This document shows, piece after piece, positions 60,774 to 64,000 of a stretch of 64,000 bases of DNA. Location: the NCBI GenBank assembly GCA_037176885.1, contig JAWWNJ010000013.1, positions 186,001 to 250,000 of the forward strand, in the 5' to 3' direction. Position 1 is the first letter of the stretch. Each line of letters begins with the position of its first letter. The stretch comes from Favolaschia claudopus. Its lineage: Eukaryota > Basidiomycota > Agaricomycetes > Agaricales > Mycenaceae. The notes beneath the pieces were generated by a model that saw nothing but the letters and a program-made list of their open reading frames with translations, was not told the origin of the DNA and did not search any database. Position numbers and translations under genes: made by a program.

Positions 60774-63571
60774 ATGTCCGCTAACCACCACCCTCAAAAA
60801 CGACTCAAGAAGCCGCCTGCTTGCGACTCTTGCAAGGCGCGTCCGTACCATGAACTCTCCACAATATCTGTCTGAAACGACTTTGCCAGGCCCGTCGTGT
60901 TCTATGCCATCCGCAGCCCAACGGCGCGCCTTGTCCGCGTTGTGTCGAGAAGAACACAATGTTAGTCGCTTTTCAAGCTGTGGTCATTGTGGATTGACGT
61001 AGAGCTCAATAGATGCACTACGACGCCAGTAATTCGCGGTCGGCCCAAAAAGCCCGCCTTTCATCCCAAACGCTCTCTCGCTGTCGCCTCACTGTCGCCG
61101 TCCTCCTCAACACTTGTCGCCACGCCTGCCTTGGAAACCACCGACGATGATGCCTGTCCGCCCCTCACCCCTGAATTCGTGTCGCATTGTTTCGAATGTG
61201 CGTTGTCATACCTTCGTCCTCTTATTAGTATTACATCCTCTCATCTCCCCGACTCGAAGGTCTCGAATTCCTCCCGCAGATCAATCACCCGCTAATGAAA
61301 ATCACCTCTATCCGTAGCACCCTCCATGATTGCGCATACTCCCTGCATTACCCTTCGCTCACTCCCCAAGCGCGGGTCTGTGCTCTCGCGATCATCTCCA
61401 TGGCGTCCCTTGCCTCGTTCCATGATAGTATACTCGGCCCTGGCTCGAGACCCTCGTCCTTGTTGGACTGGGGGTTCTTTTACGGCGACTGCGGCGGCGG
61501 CGATGTTGCGAAGGACAATGACAATGACAATGACAATGGAAGCATCTTCGTACCGTGGTCCACCACCAATACAAGGACCGCTAACGGAGATGTTCTCCGC
61601 GGTTGTGGCCTTCGTCGTGCTCGCGCCTTCCGTGCCCTCCGCGCCAAAACACTCAAAGCTGCGTGGGACGCAGGCGTCATGCTGGAGTCAACGGAGGAGA
61701 ACGCCTTGACTTGTTTTTTGTTGGATTTATTGGAGCAGAGTGCGTCCAAGACTCTTCCTTCGCATACCAGAATCTGACCTCTGTCTTCTGACATCATTTA
61801 GGCGACTCGACGTCCCCCACAAGGCCTTGGGCTGCCGCTTGCATCATGCATATCCGGGCCCTCGCTCCGCGTTGGAGGAAGTACGGGCATACGGCGAGCG
61901 ACGAGTCGAGATGGGCGGGGTTTTTCGTGAGTGTTTCTGTACCCAGTTCTAGCTTTTCTGCACTGATTCTCTTCTCGAGATGTCCGAAGCGCTCTTTGCG
62001 ACAGCGAGGAGGATGCCGATGATGATGTGCGCTATCTCTACATCCCGTTTCGTCGTCGTCTCACCTTTCCATTCTTACTTAGCACCCTCCATGACCAACG
62101 CCACCTCTGCGGCTCCGAGCCGCCCCCGCTAGAGACCCTGCTCGCCTCGCTCGAGGCTACGAGAAAGCCTGGAATTCAGGTGGTTTGGGCGTCGATGAAA
62201 CCTTGTGAGTTCGTTCCTCCTTCACTCTCACACCACGACCCTCATCCCAAAGCATAGTCCTGTTTCACGTAACCAACCTCGCACGGGAGCTGCATCTCGA
62301 GATCAACGGAGGTGCGTATCCTCACCCTTCACCCTTCTAAACGCTTACCACCCAACCTAACCTACGCACAGACCACCCCCGCCTGCACCCCCTCTCCTCC
62401 GCCGCGGTCCTGCGCTACCTCTCCGCCCTCACCCTCCTGCAATCCGTCGCCTCTCTCCTCCTCGCGCGCATCGACGCCCTGGCGCTGCCGTGCCCGCCCT
62501 CGGACCGGTGGGCGGACAGCGGCTCGGTCGACACGACGGCGCGGGCGTGCGGGTATGGGATCGCGGTGGGGCTTGCGGGGGTGATATTGCCGTTCTATCG
62601 GGAGCTGCAGATGCGGTGCGTTGAGGCGGCTGGGGAGGAGGATGGTATTGTCAACGGCGGCGGGAATGGGAGCGGGGTAGGTGGCGCGGGGATCGACGAG
62701 GATGCCGCTACGATCTTTTCGTCTGCGTCGCCCAGTCAAAGTCAATATCGCGCGCAAAGTCAAAGTCGACAGAGCTCCGCGTATATTATCAAACGCCGTG
62801 AACGCGAGCGGCTGCAGACGTACCTCGGGCAGGCGCATGAGATTGCGGTGCAGGGGGCGAAGGATATCGCGAGGGCGTTGAGGCATATGCCGCCGGTGCA
62901 TTATACGCCGCTGAATTGGCGGGTGGTGTTTCCGTGGGCGGAGTTTTGTATGGAGGAAGTCGAGACGGCGGGTGCTGGTGGTGGCGGGGGGTGGGTGGAT
63001 GCGGAGGAAGTCGATACGTGAGTGATGTTTCCTTCGTTCCCCTCTATTCTTGCTATATCATTGAATGTTCTTGCGGGCTGACTGTTTCTATCGACGTTGT
63101 AGGTTTCTTAACGAGCTCAAGATCCTGGGATATTCACTCGATTCGGTTTCTGCTCCACGGGCGCTGGATGTCATGAATCGTATGGAGGCTTTTTTGAAGC
63201 GGACGAAGACACCCGCGTCCGCCTCGGTCTCGTCGCCTTCGGCGTTCTGTCCCGCCTCGCTACCTGCTGCGACTCCAGCTTCGACTTCGACAAGTTCGAC
63301 GTCGACCTCACCCAGCTCGGTGCTGCTCTCCCCGCACATACAAGTCATACCGCAAAGACAGAGGGAGCTTGAGATGGACGAGCCGGTAGCGGCGTACGGA
63401 GGAGAGGCCGATGCGTTTTCGATGTCGATGGACTCTGCGGCGCTGGCGGCGCTGTTGATGCCGTTGGGGGATCAGGCGTGGATGGCGGGGCAGCAGGTGC
63501 ATGGGGTGCTCGATGTAGATTCGGGAGGGGGTGGGTTTGGGTTTGAGGAACTGGACTTCATGCGGGGATGA
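60774..63571 (+). CDS. Zn2Cys6 transcription factor with fungal TF middle-homology-type domain
   Basis: About nine exons from MSANHHPQKRLKKPP. The cluster reads ACDSCK (end of exon 1, 60836), ARRVLCHPQPNGAPCPRCVE and KNTICTTT, so six Cys are spread over three exons. A basic linker (RGRPKKPAFHPKRS) follows. The long middle part has the helical pattern of fungal TF homology domains (NHPLMKITSIRSTLHDCAYS, ARVCALAIISMASLASFHDS, RARAFRALRAKTLKAAWDAG). The end is Ser/Thr-rich, with FGFEELDFMRG as an acidic-aromatic activation-like tip. Intron 1 starts GCGCGT; only this GC donor keeps the cluster in frame. A (DN)n run (KDNDNDNDNG) comes from GACAAT repeats at about 61515. It is a nuclear regulator, target unknown, and is the first gene beyond the transposon nest. 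Confidence 0.85.
61513..61540 (+). repeat. Short tandem repeat (GACAAT)n in the TF gene
   Basis: Four to five in-frame copies of GACAAT encode Asp-Asn pairs, probably in a disordered loop. Confidence 0.6.
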
Positions 63572-64000
63572 TTTTTGTATCCATAGAATGATATCTTTTG
63601 TATGATTAGAGTAATTCACTAGGGCCGAATCAATGTAGGAACGAGACGATTTGGGAATACAGCGCCAAGTCGCACTTGTTTTGTCTCTTTAGGATACTCA
63701 GAAAGGGATGTCAAGTCTTCTTTGTTTATTCAAGTACACACATACAGGATATAGGGATATACGAAAGCAAATGCGATGCGATGCAAGTGAATGAGCGACA
63801 TTGAGTTGGATGGTTAGCAATACAAGGATAGCGAGCAGCTCTATGTGGGTATCAGGGGTATAGGGTTTGGTATGATTGATTTGCGGTGCGGTGTACACGG
63901 TTTTTAAATAGATGCGTAGGGTATGGCGTGGGGGCGTCGTGGAGCGGTGTACAGCGAGCGTGGGTGAGGGAAGGGGATATGGGAAGAGGGATGAGGAGCG
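63572..64000. other. 3' flank of the TF gene to the window edge
   Basis: No gene seen. The last 100 bases are G-rich with several GGGGNG words. Confidence 0.5.

Noticed and set aside
1..64000. CRISPR array, bacterial operon or ribosome binding sites
   Set aside because: Introns, eukaryotic protein families and TATA boxes throughout; no regular direct repeats with spacers.

Overview
The window looks like nuclear DNA of a mushroom-forming basidiomycete (Agaricomycetes). Genes are dense and cut by many 45-70 bp GT-AG introns with a few GC-AG ones. The families are typical of that group: MYND-finger proteins, DUF6699, GT69/CAP59 glycosyltransferase, F-box and BTB proteins, deuterolysin-type proteases, Zn2Cys6 factors, a UstYa-like DUF3328 protein, and hAT and tyrosine-recombinase elements. 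All gene models were spliced by eye. Family names rest on recognised motifs, not on database searches.

Left part (1-16.5 kb): a polysaccharide deacetylase, a MYND protein, a GT69 glycosyltransferase convergent with an ankyrin protein, a BTB protein, a Ser/Gly-rich GPI-type surface protein, an EthD-like small protein and an F-box protein. Two related MITE-like repeats lie at about 11.87-12.0 kb and 14.97-15.22 kb. Middle (17-31.6 kb): a DUF6699 protein, a decayed secreted alpha/beta hydrolase, an IML2/TTC39-type TPR protein, an unrecognised protein, a secreted HEVQH zincin-like protein with an Ala-Lys-Pro tail, and a Zn2Cys6 protein. Next (34.6-44.2 kb): a deuterolysin (M35) with a GC-AG intron, a short Zn2Cys6 protein with a GC-AG first intron, a Cys-rich GPI-type protein, an ACC-synthase-like aminotransferase and an F-box protein.

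Right part (44.2-60.2 kb): a nest of mobile DNA. A Ngaro-like tyrosine-recombinase retrotransposon (gag, RT-RNase H, tyrosine recombinase; split direct repeats A1-ORFs-B1-A2-B2) starts right after the stop codon of the F-box gene. A 9.26 kb hAT element with 19-bp inverted ends and a perfect 8-bp target duplication (TCTAATAC) sits inside repeat A2. The hAT carries its transposase, an upstream ubiquitin-like reading frame in the same frame, a 610-bp palindrome, and a cargo block: a GNAT acetyltransferase, a small secreted protein and a UstYa-like DUF3328 protein. Repeat B2 is broken by another 1.4 kb of foreign or rearranged sequence. The window closes with a large Zn2Cys6 transcription factor (60.8-63.6 kb), whose first intron also appears to start with GC.

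The most interesting points are the cargo-bearing hAT with its ubiquitin-like domain, the clean record of element-in-element insertion, and the three GC-AG introns.
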